A DNA stretch of 38,473 nucleotides from CAYVQU01 sp964453155 (GTDB lineage Bacteria > Chloroflexota > Anaerolineae > Anaerolineales > UBA11858). The DNA is taken from assembly GCA_964453155.1 (NCBI GenBank), contig CAYVQU010000032.1:1-38473 (forward strand), in the 5' to 3' direction. Below are positions 38,386-38,473 of this stretch, one piece after another (positions within the stretch are counted from its first letter, which is position 1; the number at the start of each line of letters is the position of its first letter). The position numbers and the translations under genes are program-made. The notes beneath the pieces were generated by a model that was not told the origin of the DNA, searched no databases, and worked only from the letters and a program-made list of their open reading frames with translations.

Positions 38386-38473
38386 TATTTAGGTTTTGAG
38401 GGGTGTGAAAATGTTTTACTAGTGACTCTACTGCAGTAACTCAGGCAAAACAGAAGCGTTGAGCAACAAAAAA

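Overview
The window looks like part of a chromosome from an uncultured Chloroflexota bacterium, probably of the Anaerolineae type. This is inferred from gene content and not from a marker gene: moderate GC, a T-box leader and a c-di-AMP riboswitch together (typical of Firmicutes and Chloroflexi), lipoprotein and multihaem cytochrome genes, a two-gene AcnX next to a UbiD decarboxylase, pentose and plant-polysaccharide use, and very many imperfect palindromes between genes. No prophage, transposase, CRISPR array or rRNA is visible. One tRNA-Val is present.

Layout. 1-4161 (+): a GH30 lipoprotein, a TIM-barrel-like protein of unknown function, and a pentahaem cytochrome c lipoprotein. 4415-6223 (+): a divergent glmS. 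6403-13322 (-): an orphan Flp pilin, an acetyltransferase-like protein, a degenerate GGDEF membrane protein, a GPH-family sugar symporter, a histidine kinase/response regulator pair, an ICMT-like methyltransferase, a small unknown protein and a His-rich membrane protein. 13502-14035 (+): a self-contained unit made of a c-di-AMP riboswitch with an attenuator, a 53-residue protein and a terminator.

14037-22601 (+) is a xylan/xylose module with two LacI regulators. The first sits with a GH3 beta-xylosidase-like enzyme. The second, behind a tandem perfect operator, sits with xylose isomerase, an aldose-mutarotase-like protein and xylulokinase. Together they would cleave xylo-oligosaccharides and feed D-xylulose 5-phosphate to the pentose phosphate pathway. 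The GPH symporter and the GH30 enzyme could serve the same diet.

22668-29001 (-) is an aspartate-to-threonine operon: aspartate kinase, aspartate-semialdehyde dehydrogenase, two tandem paralogues with HAD-phosphatase motifs in circularly permuted order, and threonine synthase. Homoserine dehydrogenase and homoserine kinase are missing from it. Divergently, thrS (29650) follows a strong promoter and a threonine T-box, so threonine synthesis and charging sit back to back. tRNA-Val(CAC) follows.

31668-38178 (-): an acetyltransferase, an HI0933-like flavoprotein, a phage-type unknown protein coupled by a 4-nt overlap to the AcnX small subunit, the AcnX large subunit, a UbiD decarboxylase, a small gene broken by two frameshifts, and a DMT-type transporter. 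AcnX-L + AcnX-S + UbiD matches the phosphomevalonate dehydratase / anhydromevalonate-phosphate decarboxylase pair of the archaeal mevalonate pathway.

Most promising for novelty: (1) the c-di-AMP riboswitch controlling an unknown 53-residue basic protein; (2) the tandem permuted HAD-like proteins in the threonine operon; (3) the archaeal-type mevalonate pair in a bacterium; (4) the intergenic palindromes, several of which begin at or supply the stop codon of the gene before them.
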